Assembly (NCBI GenBank): GCA_020433455.1
Contig: JAGRCP010000024.1
Coordinates: forward strand, 1-51,940
Source: Caldilineaceae bacterium
GTDB lineage: Bacteria > Chloroflexota > Anaerolineae > Caldilineales > Caldilineaceae
Length of the DNA stretch: 51,940 nt
Direction of reading: 5' to 3'
Of the stretch, positions 27,938 to 36,779 are shown piece after piece. Within the stretch, counting starts at the first letter, position 1; each line of letters opens with the position of its first letter. The notes beneath the pieces were generated by a model that was given only the letters and a program-made list of their open reading frames with translations, was not told the DNA's origin and made no database searches. The translations under genes were made by a program, and so were the position numbers.

Positions 27938-29404
27938 CTATGCAGTCGGCGAGGCGGATGGCGTTGTTCCCACATCGGGAGAGGCTGCGGGAGAAGCGGC
28001 AGGGGAAGTTGTGGACAGAGCAGGCGTATCCGCCGGCGCGTCAACGGCGCGCGGCGCGGGCGCGTCATCCCGATCATCGCCGTGCACAACGCGGCGATAT
28101 TGGACGGCTTGCGGCACTGCCGCGGGCTCCGGCCGCAGGAAAGGCTGATAATCCAGCAGCTTGGCATGGATATAGCCGCCCAGCACGCGCAGGCTGGCCA
28201 GAATCGGCGCAGCCAGAAGCGCCCCCAGAATGCCCGCCACGTTCAGTCCCACCGCCACCCCAATCATCACCACGATGGGATGCAGATTCACGCTGGAGCC
28301 GATGATACGCGGTACCAGAATATTATTCTCCAACTGCTGAATAATAAAATAGGTGGCGATAATAATCAGCGCGAAGCCGAAGTTGTTGATGCCCGCAGCC
28401 TCAACCACCGGGCTCCCGTAAATGAGCGCAATAATGACTGCCGGAATCATGGCAATGATGGGACCGATATTTGGGATCACCTCCAACAGCCCGGCGACAA
28501 TCCCCAAAATCAGCGCTCCCGGCATGCCCAGCAGCGCCAGCGCGCCCCACGTCACGGCGCCCACAATTATGCTCAGGAGGAACTGGCCGCGGAAAAATCC
28601 CGACCAGATAACGCCCACGCGGCGAATCACGTCGATGATTTCGGACTGGTAGGAATCAGGAAAGAGGCTCTCCACGTAACTGCGGATCTTCGGCGCGTCC
28701 TTGGTCATGTAGAGGCTGAGAAAAAAGGCGACGAGGAGGGTGATAAAGATGCTGAAGATGCTGCCCACCACATTAAAACTAATGATGGCCGTGCTGCTGA
28801 GCAAGTTGGTTGTGGTGCCGATGAGTTGCTGCACGTACGTCAGGATGTCCGCCAGGGAGGGGATAAAGTCAAACTCCACGGCATTGCTCTGAATCTGATC
28901 CACCGTACTGCCGATGGGCACGTCAAAGCCGATGATGGAGATAGAGTCCGGCAGGGAGTAGATGGCCTGATTGATGCGGAGGAGCAGCGTGCGCGTCGTG
29001 CTTTGAACGTCAAAGGCGGCCAGCGCGCTCAATTGGCGGGCGATAGCCGGCGCAAAAAGGGCCGGCAGCAGGCTTATGCCGACAAAAAGAAGGGCGAAGA
29101 GAATGACCGTGCTCACGCTCCGGGGGATGCGTATCCGCTCGGCCAGATCGACAATTGGGCTGAGCAAGTAAGCGACAATGGCGCTGATAATCAGGAGCGG
29201 CAAAACCGCGCGGCTAATCCACAGGGCATAGAGGAGGCCGATGAATAGAATGACCAACACCGTGCGCTTGGTCGCGGCATCCCACGGCTCGGAAGCGCTG
29301 CTTGCCTCTGCTTCCGGCGCGCGGACAATCTCCGTATCCGGGGCGTCCGTTGCCTGCTTTTCGCCGCCTATTTGGTTGACGTTCTCGTCCTCGGTTTTCG
29401 CCAT
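27938..29404 (-). CDS. AI-2E family transporter (YdiK/PerM-type permease)
   Basis: A 488-residue inner-membrane protein. After a charged N-terminus (~45 residues), hydrophobic pairs occur near 48-62, 66-90 and 97-120, with a further group from ~210 to 385 that includes the family segment GMPGALILGIVAGLLEVIPNIGP. The last 70 residues are a Pro/Ala-rich disordered tail. The family includes exporters of the AI-2 signal and Na+/H+ antiporters; the substrate here is unknown. It stands alone on its strand, convergent with tsaD. Confidence 0.9.
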   Translation of the reverse strand: MAKTEDENVNQIGGEKQATDAPDTEIVRAPEAEASSASEPWDAATKRTVLVILFIGLLYALWISRAVLPLLIISAIVAYLLSPIVDLAERIRIPRSVSTVILFALLFVGISLLPALFAPAIARQLSALAAFDVQSTTRTLLLRINQAIYSLPDSISIIGFDVPIGSTVDQIQSNAVEFDFIPSLADILTYVQQLIGTTTNLLSSTAIISFNVVGSIFSIFITLLVAFFLSLYMTKDAPKIRSYVESLFPDSYQSEIIDVIRRVGVIWSGFFRGQFLLSIIVGAVTWGALALLGMPGALILGIVAGLLEVIPNIGPIIAMIPAVIIALIYGSPVVEAAGINNFGFALIIIATYFIIQQLENNILVPRIIGSSVNLHPIVVMIGVAVGLNVAGILGALLAAPILASLRVLGGYIHAKLLDYQPFLRPEPAAVPQAVQYRRVVHGDDRDDAPAPRAVDAPADTPALSTTSPAASPAASPDVGTTPSASPTA

Positions 29405-29626
29405 AATCTGAAAATCAAGCGCCGTCGGCCGAATTTAGCCCACATCCTTCTACCATAACCCCGCAACCGGATAAGCGTCGCGTTCCGTCTCTATTTACCC
29501 CACAATTGCCGTCGCGTCAATTGCGGAAACCAACCGGCTCATCACGCCCGGCGCGAATCTACGACCCGTCTACGTTTAGCAACTGTCTGTTTCCATTTCT
29601 CTCGATTAAATCTGGAACCGGCCAAA

Positions 29627-30616
29627 TTATCCGCAGACGGTACGGAAGACGCGCAGATAATTTTCACCCAATACTTTACGGATAACGGTTTCAGCATGGC
29701 CACGCGCGACCAGACGTTCGGTAATAGAGGGATAGCGGGTAACGTCGGCTAATTCTTCCGGCGGCATACAGCCGTCAAAATCGCTGCCGATAGCCACGTG
29801 ATCCGGGCCAATCAGGTCCAGAAGATAATCAATCTGATCGATGACGTGGTTCAATGTAGCCGTACCCGGTATGGCCAAAAATGCGTCCACAAAGGTGACG
29901 CCCACCACGCCGCCGCCCGCGGCAACAGCGCGCAGCTGATCATCTGTCAGGTTACGCGGATGGTCCCAGAGCGTACGCGCGTTGCTGTGGCTGGCGATAA
30001 CCGGCATGCGGCTCAACGCCAGGACATCCGTCACGCCGGCAGGCGACAGATGGCTCAGGTCCAGCATCATGCCCAGGCGATTGCACTCTTCGACGACGCG
30101 TACGCCAAACTCGGTGAGGCCGCCATTGGTGCGGCTTTCGCTGACGCCGTCGCAGGCCGCGTTGCGGAAGTTCCACGCCAGACCCAGATTGCGAATGCCC
30201 AGCCGATAATATTGGCGCAACAGGCTGATCTCGCCGTCCAGCGCCTCGGCCCCTTCCAACCCCAAAATCCCCGCCACTTTGCCCGCGGCTTTGGCGGCCG
30301 GAATATCATCAGCCGTCAGCGCAATGACAAAGCGGTCCGCCTCTCGCTCCGCCAGCAGCAGAAGCTGGTCCAGGCGCGCCATGGCGTGGGTCACGGCGCC
30401 GTGACGCTGATGCGCTACGGGCACGAAGCAGGCGAAAAACTGGGCGTCTACGCCGCCCTCGCGCAGGCGCGGCAGGTCGATATGACCGGTGGGGCTGCGC
30501 TCGCCCAGCCAGCGGCCTCTCTCAAGCTGATCCCCGATGGAGTCGCAATGGCCGTCGATGACCAGGGCATGGGCGTGTAGCTGTCGGGCGCGGGATTCGG
30601 AATTAGCATTGTTCAT
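29627..30616 (-). CDS. Membrane dipeptidase, peptidase family M19
   Basis: A zinc dipeptidase of the renal-dipeptidase/amidohydrolase fold, 329 residues. Metal and substrate motifs are visible: [11 protein letters not shown] (H23, D25), [12 protein letters not shown] with the bridging Glu, [19 protein letters not shown] and VAIGSDFDG. No signal peptide is seen, so it probably acts in the cytoplasm. The ATG overlaps the stop of nurA by ATGA (30613-30616), so it is translationally coupled to that nuclease. The region 29405-29626 upstream of the AI-2E gene shows nothing definite. Confidence 0.92.
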   Translation of the reverse strand: MNNANSESRARQLHAHALVIDGHCDSIGDQLERGRWLGERSPTGHIDLPRLREGGVDAQFFACFVPVAHQRHGAVTHAMARLDQLLLLAEREADRFVIALTADDIPAAKAAGKVAGILGLEGAEALDGEISLLRQYYRLGIRNLGLAWNFRNAACDGVSESRTNGGLTEFGVRVVEECNRLGMMLDLSHLSPAGVTDVLALSRMPVIASHSNARTLWDHPRNLTDDQLRAVAAGGGVVGVTFVDAFLAIPGTATLNHVIDQIDYLLDLIGPDHVAIGSDFDGCMPPEELADVTRYPSITERLVARGHAETVIRKVLGENYLRVFRTVCG

Positions 30617-31809
30617 GGAGTTCGTCTACCTTGCTTGCTCAGAGCCTTACGCGAAACATCCAGCGCAAGGCCTTCCTGATTGAGAAAATGGTCAAAAATA
30701 GCGTAAAAGCGACGTCGATCCTGGTGGCTGAGCACAGCCACCGCATCGGCTGTTTCGATAGCGTAGGGATAGCCTCCCCCCACAACGCACTCAGCCCGCA
30801 CCCGATCCACCATGCTCTCCGCCTGGCCGCTCTCCAGCAGCCAGAGGGGAATCTCCAACCGGGCGGGCGGACGATTGCGCGCCAAACGGATGTAGCAAAA
30901 CGCGACATCCTTGTAGAAAATTCCCGACTCCTCTTTACTAAGAGCGTCAGGGCGGGCGCAGATAAAGAAAGGCGTACGATCGCCCCAACGGGGCAGAATA
31001 GAGCGCAGCAGCGCCGCGTCGCTGACATCGGGCAATCCGGACGCATTGATACCCAAATTGTACACCAGGTTGGCAATGTCCCGGCTGTTGGACGTATCGA
31101 CAAACCCTACCAGCGGCGCTTCATGGGTGCGTGAAACGGTGAGCAGATGGTCGATTGCCCGAATGTAGGGCCGGGCCCGGCCGGATTGAATTTTTCCGGC
31201 AAAGCTGATAATGAAGGAACCGTCAAAAAAGCTCAGGGGCTGCACATCCGCCTCAGGACGGGCGTACTCGAGCATCAGGTCGGCCAGACGTTCGCATTCG
31301 CGCACAAAGCGCCGCTGATTAACCGCCTGGATCGCAAAACTTTCCATTTCGCCATCGGTTTCGCTCAATTCTTCCGGCGGCAGAACGGTGAATTCGATCT
31401 CCTTGACGTAAGGCTGCGCGCCGTCATGGGGATTGACAAACCAGCCGATCTGAATCGCGCCCACGGGAATGCTATAGATGGGGTCCGGCGCAATCTGGCT
31501 GCCGTCCACCGCGATGGCGGGCTTGCCGGCCAGCACGCCCATGGCCCAACCGCGTGCGTCGGGATGGTGCTGCCAGCCGGGGCGAAAGGGGATCAGCAGC
31601 TTGCCGGCTTCATCCAGTTCCCGGGTAGGCAGCGCCCCCGGCCAGGGAATTCCTGCAACCCTGGCGCATAATTCAGCGCTGGAATAGGTGGAAAAAATCT
31701 CCTCCCAGCGCGCGGCCATGCGCTGTTGCTGTTCCTGTTCCGCGCTGAAGCGGGCAAAAGAGGCCCGCTCCGCTTCCAATGCTTTAACGACGCGCTGCTG
31801 ATCAAGCAT
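30613..31809 (-). CDS. nurA: NurA-domain nuclease
   Basis: A 398-residue protein with the NurA fold: [11 protein letters not shown] (D102 and S104 of the catalytic DGS motif), a second LSFFDGSFI strand, [10 protein letters not shown] and a C-terminal [20 protein letters not shown] segment. Archaeal NurA is a 5'-3' nuclease working with the HerA translocase in DNA-end resection; NurA proteins also occur in Chloroflexota and Deinococcota. No herA is next to it here. It is first in a two-gene unit with the M19 dipeptidase. Its TTGCGT-N17-TAATAT promoter faces the promoter of the VTT gene. Confidence 0.85.
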   Translation of the reverse strand: MLDQQRVVKALEAERASFARFSAEQEQQQRMAARWEEIFSTYSSAELCARVAGIPWPGALPTRELDEAGKLLIPFRPGWQHHPDARGWAMGVLAGKPAIAVDGSQIAPDPIYSIPVGAIQIGWFVNPHDGAQPYVKEIEFTVLPPEELSETDGEMESFAIQAVNQRRFVRECERLADLMLEYARPEADVQPLSFFDGSFIISFAGKIQSGRARPYIRAIDHLLTVSRTHEAPLVGFVDTSNSRDIANLVYNLGINASGLPDVSDAALLRSILPRWGDRTPFFICARPDALSKEESGIFYKDVAFCYIRLARNRPPARLEIPLWLLESGQAESMVDRVRAECVVGGGYPYAIETADAVAVLSHQDRRRFYAIFDHFLNQEGLALDVSRKALSKQGRRTP

Positions 31810-31850
31810 GTTTTTCCGCTTCCGCTCCAGAATCGCAAATATGTTCTACT

Positions 31851-31879
31851 ATATTAAAATTGTTGCGTCAGATACGCAA
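31851..31879 (-). promoter_or_regulatory. Promoter and dyad of the nurA unit
   Basis: Minus-strand TTGCGT (31874-31879), 17-bp spacer, TAATAT (31851-31856). The -35 box is one arm of the dyad TTGCGT-N5-ACGCAA (31863-31879), which sits 4 bp from the -35 box of the divergent VTT promoter, so one bound protein could affect both. Confidence 0.5.
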
Positions 31880-31883
31880 TTCA

Positions 31884-31911
31884 TTGACAGGTCATCCGCC
31901 GAGGGTATAAT
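31884..31911 (+). promoter_or_regulatory. Promoter of the VTT gene, apparently producing a leaderless mRNA
   Basis: Perfect TTGACA (31884-31889), 16-bp spacer, perfect TATAAT (31906-31911). Only 6 nt separate the -10 box from the ATG at 31918, so transcription should begin at or next to the A of the start codon. No Shine-Dalgarno sequence exists in that gap. Confidence 0.8.
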
Positions 31912-31917
31912 AGCCGT

Positions 31918-32688
31918 ATGCAAATTGACCAAAAAGAGCAACCTGCTGATTTGTCCAAAAAAAATCGCATGCCGCAACAAGCCGTACGCCGCTTCTGGAT
32001 TGCGGGAGCGGCCCTCTTTTTGTGCCTACTAGCCGGCCTGCGCTGGGGCGATGATGTCTGGCGCCTGCTGCAAAACGAAGCCGCGCTGGAAGCGTTTCTG
32101 GCCGATCTGGGCTGGTTGGGCCCCTTGGGGCTAATCTTCTTCAATGCAATTCAAATTGTGGTTGCGCCGGTGCCCGGCTACGTGGTTCAGATAGCGTCCG
32201 GCTATCTCTTCGGTCCGGTATGGGGCGGCGTGTGGGCCACAGTAGGGCTGTTGCTGGGCGCGACGCTGAGCATGTGGCTGGTGCGGCGATTGGGCCGTCC
32301 CATCGTCGAACGACTGGTCGGGGCCAAGCGCCTGGCGCGCTGGGAGGGCGTCACCCGCAGCGACAAGTTATGGATTTGGCTGGTGCTGATTCTGACGCCC
32401 ACGGGTGATCTGCCCTATTTTCTGGCCGGGCTTTCCCAGGTTAAGTTCCGGGTCATTCTGCTGCTGACGCTGTTGATTCGGGCGCCCACCACTTTTGTGG
32501 CGGCCGCGATCGGCGCAGGCGCTATCATGCTGAGCTGGTGGCAACTGGCGCTGCTGCTTGCGCTGCTGTTGGGCGTGCTGCTGCTCTTTATGCGCTATCA
32601 GGATCGCATTATCGATTCCATAGACGGCTGGACGATGCAGCGAATCGAGCAGCAGGAAGACACGTCGCATGAGTATGTGAATATGTGA
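31918..32688 (+). CDS. VTT-domain (TVP38/TMEM64, DedA-like) membrane protein
   Basis: A 256-residue polytopic membrane protein. A hydrophobic segment lies at ~26-42, followed by the VTT core: FFNAIQIVVAPVPGYVVQIA, GYLFGPVWGGVWATVG, LGATLSMWLVRRLGRP and TPTGDLPYFLAGLSQVKFR. The C-terminus is charged. VTT proteins act in lipid scrambling or membrane homeostasis in several systems; the exact role here is not known. The ATG lies exactly where the transcript should begin, so translation is predicted to be leaderless. Confidence 0.87.
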   Translation: MQIDQKEQPADLSKKNRMPQQAVRRFWIAGAALFLCLLAGLRWGDDVWRLLQNEAALEAFLADLGWLGPLGLIFFNAIQIVVAPVPGYVVQIASGYLFGPVWGGVWATVGLLLGATLSMWLVRRLGRPIVERLVGAKRLARWEGVTRSDKLWIWLVLILTPTGDLPYFLAGLSQVKFRVILLLTLLIRAPTTFVAAAIGAGAIMLSWWQLALLLALLLGVLLLFMRYQDRIIDSIDGWTMQRIEQQEDTSHEYVNM

Positions 32689-32722
32689 AGCGTGGTGGCG
32701 TATTGCGCTCCATTACGCTTCA
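32686..32722. repeat. Hairpin at the VTT stop codon
   Basis: TGAAGCGT (32686-32693, beginning with the stop codon) pairs with ACGCTTCA (32715-32722). The stem can continue inward through two G-U pairs and three further pairs. No T-run follows. It lies between the VTT and YqeY genes. Confidence 0.6.
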
Positions 32723-32754
32723 TGCCTATGTTTTGAACCATAAAGAGTCGAGTC

Positions 32755-33249
32755 ATGAATTCAGATATAACTTTGGAAAATCAAATCGATTTGGACCTGA
32801 AAGAGGCCATGCGCAACCGGGATACCGTGACAAAGCTGGTTTTGCGCTCGGTTAAAACTTCGCTGACCGATCTGCACAAGCCGGCCGTTGATGCCGCCCG
32901 GGTCGATGAAGGTCAAATCTATACGGAAACGATTTTGAGCGACGAGCAGGTGCTGGACGTCATCCAGCGCGAGGCCAAGCGCCGGCGTGATGCTGCGGCC
33001 GAATATGAAAAAGGCGGCCGCCCGGATCGAGCTTCAGAAGAACTGGCCGAACTGGCCGTTCTGGAGCGCTATCTGCCCCAGCAGCTAAGCGATGACGAAC
33101 TGAACAAATTGGCAACGGAGGTCATCGCCCAGGCAGGCGCGACGTCCATGCGCAACATGGGCGCGGTGATGAGCCAAATCATGCCTCGGGTTGAGGGTCG
33201 GGCCGACGGCCGCCGCGTTAATCAAGTCGTACGCAGATTGTTGACCTAG
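32755..33249 (+). CDS. GatB/YqeY-domain protein
   Basis: A 164-residue protein corresponding to the free-standing YqeY family, a helical domain related to the tRNA-binding tail of the amidotransferase subunit GatB. Recognisable parts are DLKEAMRNRDTVTKLVLRSV, RRRDAAAEYEKGGRPDRA, YLPQQLSDDEL, and the Met/Gly-rich SMRNMGAVMSQIMPRVEGRA with the closing RVNQVVRRLL. The presumed role is in tRNA-dependent amidation or translation quality; it is not experimentally fixed for the family. It is 66 nt downstream of the VTT gene. Confidence 0.92.
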   Translation: MNSDITLENQIDLDLKEAMRNRDTVTKLVLRSVKTSLTDLHKPAVDAARVDEGQIYTETILSDEQVLDVIQREAKRRRDAAAEYEKGGRPDRASEELAELAVLERYLPQQLSDDELNKLATEVIAQAGATSMRNMGAVMSQIMPRVEGRADGRRVNQVVRRLLT

Positions 33250-33434
33250 CAGGTTCCGGCAAAAATCCACCCGGTTCCTACCAGACGTGCACCGCCGATT
33301 TCTACCACAATCTTCATACCGAACCGCAATGATCCCGCCCGTCCGATCCTGTAGCTGAGGGTAACCGACTCATTTTCAAAAAAATTCCGTCCAAATGGCT
33401 AAAGCGAGGAATATCGGGAGCCATCTTTCTATTC

Positions 33435-35645
33435 ATGGCGCTCCTGATGACCATACTTTTGGCCTGGCAATTGCCGTACAGCGGGCAGATTCAGCTTGAA
33501 CCGGGCGACGTCGCCCCGTATAATGTTGTCTCGCCCAGCCGGATCGTCTATGAAAGCGAGTATCTCACCGCCCAGGCCCGCGCCCGCGCGGAAGCCAGTA
33601 TTGCCGATCAGTATGACGCTTCTCAGGGACGCATCCGCCGTCAGCAGGTCGATACAGCGCGCAAGGTAGTCGAGTTCGTTACCCTGGTGCGCAACGATCC
33701 GTACGCTACGCCCCAACTCCAAACCGATTACCTCATGGCGATTAAAGACGCCGAGCTGACGCCGGATGCGATTACGCGGCTCCTCAGTTTGGGCGATCAG
33801 CCGTGGGCGCTGGTCGCCCAGGAAGTTCCCCTGGCGTTGGACCGGGCCATGCGCGAAGAGATTCGGGAGAGCACGCTGGTCAGCGCGCGCAATCGGGTTC
33901 CCTCCATTATCGACACGTCCCTGAATGAAGAGTCCAGCGCCGTAGCCGCGGATTTGGTAAGCGCATTGCTCCGGCCCAACAGCATTTACAACCCCGAGCG
34001 TACGCTTCAACTGCGCACAGCAGCAGCAGATGCCGTACCGCCCCAAACCGAAACCATTGAGGCCGAAGAAATCATCATTCGCGCCGGTGACAAGGCGGAC
34101 GAATTGGCCGTCGAGGCGTTGAAGCAACTCGGCCTCCTGCAGGATCAATGGGATTGGTGGCGCGCGCTGCGTTCCGCCCTCTTTACCCTGACCCTTTTCG
34201 CCACGGCCATCGGCCTGCTCTACCGCCTGCGTCCGGGTACGTTGACGAACGTCAAGGAGCAGCTGCTCATCAGCGCGCTCATGGCCCTCTGGCTGCTGGT
34301 GGCTAAATTCGTCATTATCAACCATGAATGGCTGCCGTATCTCTACCCGCTGGCGGCATTCAGCATGTTAATCACGGTGCTGCTGGATCTGCGGGTGGGC
34401 GCGGTTGTGACGCTGGTCATGATGCTCTTCGTCCATTACCTGTCCGACAATAGCCCGATTCTCATCGGCTATCTGGGGCTGGGCGCGCTGCTTGGTTCAA
34501 TCGTTCTGGGTCGCGCCGAACGATTGACGGCCTTTCTCTGGTCAGGGCTGGCGATTGCCCTCAGCAACCTCCTGGTCATGACGGCCTACTACGCGCCCTA
34601 CCAAACCTTTTCACCCCGGGCCGTCCTCCAACTTCAGCTTCTTGCCATGCTCAACGGCGGGCTGGCGGCCAGCATTGCCCTCATCGGCTACTTCATCATC
34701 GGCAATGTTTTCGGCATTACCACGTCCCTGCAATTAACCGAATTGAGCCGCCCGACGCACCCCTTGCTGCGCCAACTGCTGCTCATGTCGCCCGGCACTT
34801 ATCATCACACCATTGTGGTCAGCAATCTGGCCGAACGCGCGGCCGCGGCCATCGGAGCGGACGCATTTCTAACCCGCGTCGGGGCCTACTACCACGATAT
34901 CGGGAAAACGGTGCGGCCATACTTCTTCACCGAAAACATTGTGGACGGCGTTTCGCCCCATGATAAGCTGGACCCCCACACCAGCGCCCAGATTATCATC
35001 AGCCACGTCACAGACGGACTGGACCTGGCCGAAAAGTATCATCTGCCGCCGCGGATTCGCGACTTTATCGGCGAGCATCACGGCACATCGCTGGTCAGGT
35101 ATTTCTATGTCAAAGCGCAGCAAGCCGCGGACGAAGGCGAGGAGGTCAACGAGGCCGACTTCCGCTATCCCGGCCCCAATCCGCGCAGCAAGGAAACCGC
35201 GATTCTGTTGCTGGCCGATACGTGCGAAGCGGCCGTACGCGCCATTCGCCCCGCCAACCGGGAGGAATTACAGAAGCTGATCAACAAGCTCATCGACGAT
35301 CGGGCGGCAGACGGCGAGCTGGATTCATGCGATCTGACTTTTAGTGATTTACAGACCATCAAAGAGGTCTTCCTGCGCGTGCTGGAAGGCGTCAACCATC
35401 CGCGCATCAGCTATCCCGAGTCGGTGCAAAAAAAGCAGGCGCCGGCTTCTGACGAAGAAAAGGCGGTGAACGCTTCTCCAGGCAACAACGGCGACAGCGG
35501 ATTGAGCGACCTGCCGGCGGATAACGAATCGGATGAGGCGAACCCGGAGGAGAAAAACGGCGCCCCCAAGCAGGCAGCCGCGCCCGGGGCCGAAATCTAT
35601 GAAGTGGCGGAAGATGAGTGGAGTTCAACGCCCATCAACACATAA
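33435..35645 (+). CDS. 7TM-HD family (PgpH/YqfF-like) phosphohydrolase
   Basis: Likely cyclic-di-AMP phosphodiesterase or related membrane HD hydrolase, 736 residues from the only in-frame ATG. Order: a first membrane segment, an extracellular domain (GDVAPYNVVSPSRIVYESEY onward, ~25-230), about seven membrane segments (~245-440) and a cytoplasmic HD domain (PGTYHHTIVVSNLAERAAAAI, YYHDIGK, IGEHHGTSLVRYFY), then an acidic disordered tail. Counting from ATG 33435 cuts off the basic residues before the first membrane helix. The frame stays open upstream with a better N-terminus (FKKIPSKWLKRGI), and an ATT at 33372 has GAGGGT 9 nt upstream, so an ATT start is plausible. ybeY follows 9 nt after the stop. 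Confidence 0.9.
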   Translation: MALLMTILLAWQLPYSGQIQLEPGDVAPYNVVSPSRIVYESEYLTAQARARAEASIADQYDASQGRIRRQQVDTARKVVEFVTLVRNDPYATPQLQTDYLMAIKDAELTPDAITRLLSLGDQPWALVAQEVPLALDRAMREEIRESTLVSARNRVPSIIDTSLNEESSAVAADLVSALLRPNSIYNPERTLQLRTAAADAVPPQTETIEAEEIIIRAGDKADELAVEALKQLGLLQDQWDWWRALRSALFTLTLFATAIGLLYRLRPGTLTNVKEQLLISALMALWLLVAKFVIINHEWLPYLYPLAAFSMLITVLLDLRVGAVVTLVMMLFVHYLSDNSPILIGYLGLGALLGSIVLGRAERLTAFLWSGLAIALSNLLVMTAYYAPYQTFSPRAVLQLQLLAMLNGGLAASIALIGYFIIGNVFGITTSLQLTELSRPTHPLLRQLLLMSPGTYHHTIVVSNLAERAAAAIGADAFLTRVGAYYHDIGKTVRPYFFTENIVDGVSPHDKLDPHTSAQIIISHVTDGLDLAEKYHLPPRIRDFIGEHHGTSLVRYFYVKAQQAADEGEEVNEADFRYPGPNPRSKETAILLLADTCEAAVRAIRPANREELQKLINKLIDDRAADGELDSCDLTFSDLQTIKEVFLRVLEGVNHPRISYPESVQKKQAPASDEEKAVNASPGNNGDSGLSDLPADNESDEANPEEKNGAPKQAAAPGAEIYEVAEDEWSSTPINT

Positions 35646-35654
35646 GTGTGTGCA

Positions 35655-36173
35655 ATGACAGATAATCGCTACGAGATTGCGCTCCAAATCGACGAACAAT
35701 TTGTGCCTCTGGTCGATGAAGCAGCCCTCATCCCCGCCATTGAGGCGACGCTGGCATGGGCCGGGCTGGACGCAGCCGAACTTTCCCTGGTGCTGACCGA
35801 CGACGCGGCCCAGCAACGCCTCAACCGGACTTACCGAGGCGTGGATGCGCCGACCGATGTATTGAGCTTTTCCGCCCGGGAACAGGGCAACGGCGAAGCG
35901 GATCACACCGCGCTGCCGCCGGAATTGGCGGCTGAGTTGGCGTCTAATCTGGGCGACATCGTCATCGCCCTTCCCTACGCCCAACGGCAAGCCGTCCGCT
36001 TCGACAATTCGCTCATGGCCGAACTGCGCTTGCTCAGCGTGCATGGCGTGCTCCACCTGTTGGGCTATGACCACGCCACGCCGGCCGACGAGGCGCGCAT
36101 GTGGCGCATCCAGAACGAAATTCTCGCAGCGTGGGGAGACCCTGACACCTCCCAGCGAGTCTATCCCGACTAA
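35655..36173 (+). CDS. ybeY: Endoribonuclease YbeY (rRNA maturation factor)
   Basis: A single-strand-specific metalloendoribonuclease involved in 16S rRNA 3'-end maturation and ribosome quality control. The zinc motif HGVLHLLGYDH (H-x3-H-x5-H) is intact, preceded by NLGDIVIALPYAQRQA and, earlier, RTYRGVDAPTDVLSFS. The 172-residue length is normal. The ATG at 35655 is preferred; a GTG three codons earlier is possible, and neither has a strong ribosome site, which fits coupling to the 7TM-HD gene. The order 7TM-HD, ybeY, dgkA is a common bacterial arrangement. Confidence 0.95.
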   Translation: MTDNRYEIALQIDEQFVPLVDEAALIPAIEATLAWAGLDAAELSLVLTDDAAQQRLNRTYRGVDAPTDVLSFSAREQGNGEADHTALPPELAAELASNLGDIVIALPYAQRQAVRFDNSLMAELRLLSVHGVLHLLGYDHATPADEARMWRIQNEILAAWGDPDTSQRVYPD

Positions 36174-36290
36174 ATTTCACCCTCTTGCCTACAGCCGAGT
36201 AAATCCCGACGAAAATTCACATACAGATTCTATCAGGGACAAACCTGCCGAATCTCCGTCACGATATTCACCCCGTCATGTACTAACATC

Positions 36291-36692
36291 ATGTCAAGCC
36301 GTCCGCCTTTTGTTCCCAATCCGCGCCAAAATTTTTTGCTCAGCCGCTGGTTTAGCGTCAAGGCCGCGCTGACGGGCGCAGCGTATACCTTACGCACCCA
36401 GCCTAACGCGTGGATCGAACTAACCGCATTCGCGGTGGTGGCGCTGGCCGGTTGGTATTTCCGCGTAAGCGCTGTGGAGTGGGCGATTCTGGGCTTCACC
36501 GTTGCAGGCGTGCTCGCGTTGGAGGCTGTCAACACGGCGGTAGAAGCAGTGGTCGATCTCGTCTCGCCGGACTATCATCCCCTGGCCAAAATTGCCAAGG
36601 ACGCTGCGGCCGGCGCCCTGATTTTCGCCCTTTTGGGAAGCCTAATCGTAGCGGGGGCGATCTTCGGGCCGCGCATTCTCGCTCTGCTGTAG
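36291..36692 (+). CDS. dgkA: Diacylglycerol/undecaprenol kinase family protein
   Basis: Small three-helix membrane kinase (133 residues) that phosphorylates diacylglycerol or undecaprenol; the Gram-positive-type homologues prefer undecaprenol. Signature [15 protein letters not shown] (Glu and Asn of the active site) and [11 protein letters not shown] are present, with membrane segments at ~42-60, 63-80 and 105-128. It lies 117 nt after ybeY and is closed by a very strong terminator. Confidence 0.93.
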   Translation: MSSRPPFVPNPRQNFLLSRWFSVKAALTGAAYTLRTQPNAWIELTAFAVVALAGWYFRVSAVEWAILGFTVAGVLALEAVNTAVEAVVDLVSPDYHPLAKIAKDAAAGALIFALLGSLIVAGAIFGPRILALL

Positions 36693-36710
36693 AGCAAAAG
36701 GGCGATCAAA

Positions 36711-36744
36711 AAAGCGGGCGGAAGAATCTTCTTCCGCCCGCTTT
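36711..36744. terminator. Bidirectional terminator between dgkA and the lipoprotein gene
   Basis: A 16-bp perfect stem (36711-36726 with 36729-36744; core GCGGGCGGAAGAA) with A-run on the left and T-run on the right, so it works on both strands. It sits between convergent genes ending at 36692 and 36780. Confidence 0.9.
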
Positions 36745-36779
36745 TGTTAACGATTGTTATGCCGCTGTGATGCTGTTTG

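Noticed and set aside
28082-29248. 388-codon frame antisense to the AI-2E gene
   Set aside because: Shadow frame, extremely rich in His, Asn, Gln and Arg, no motif.
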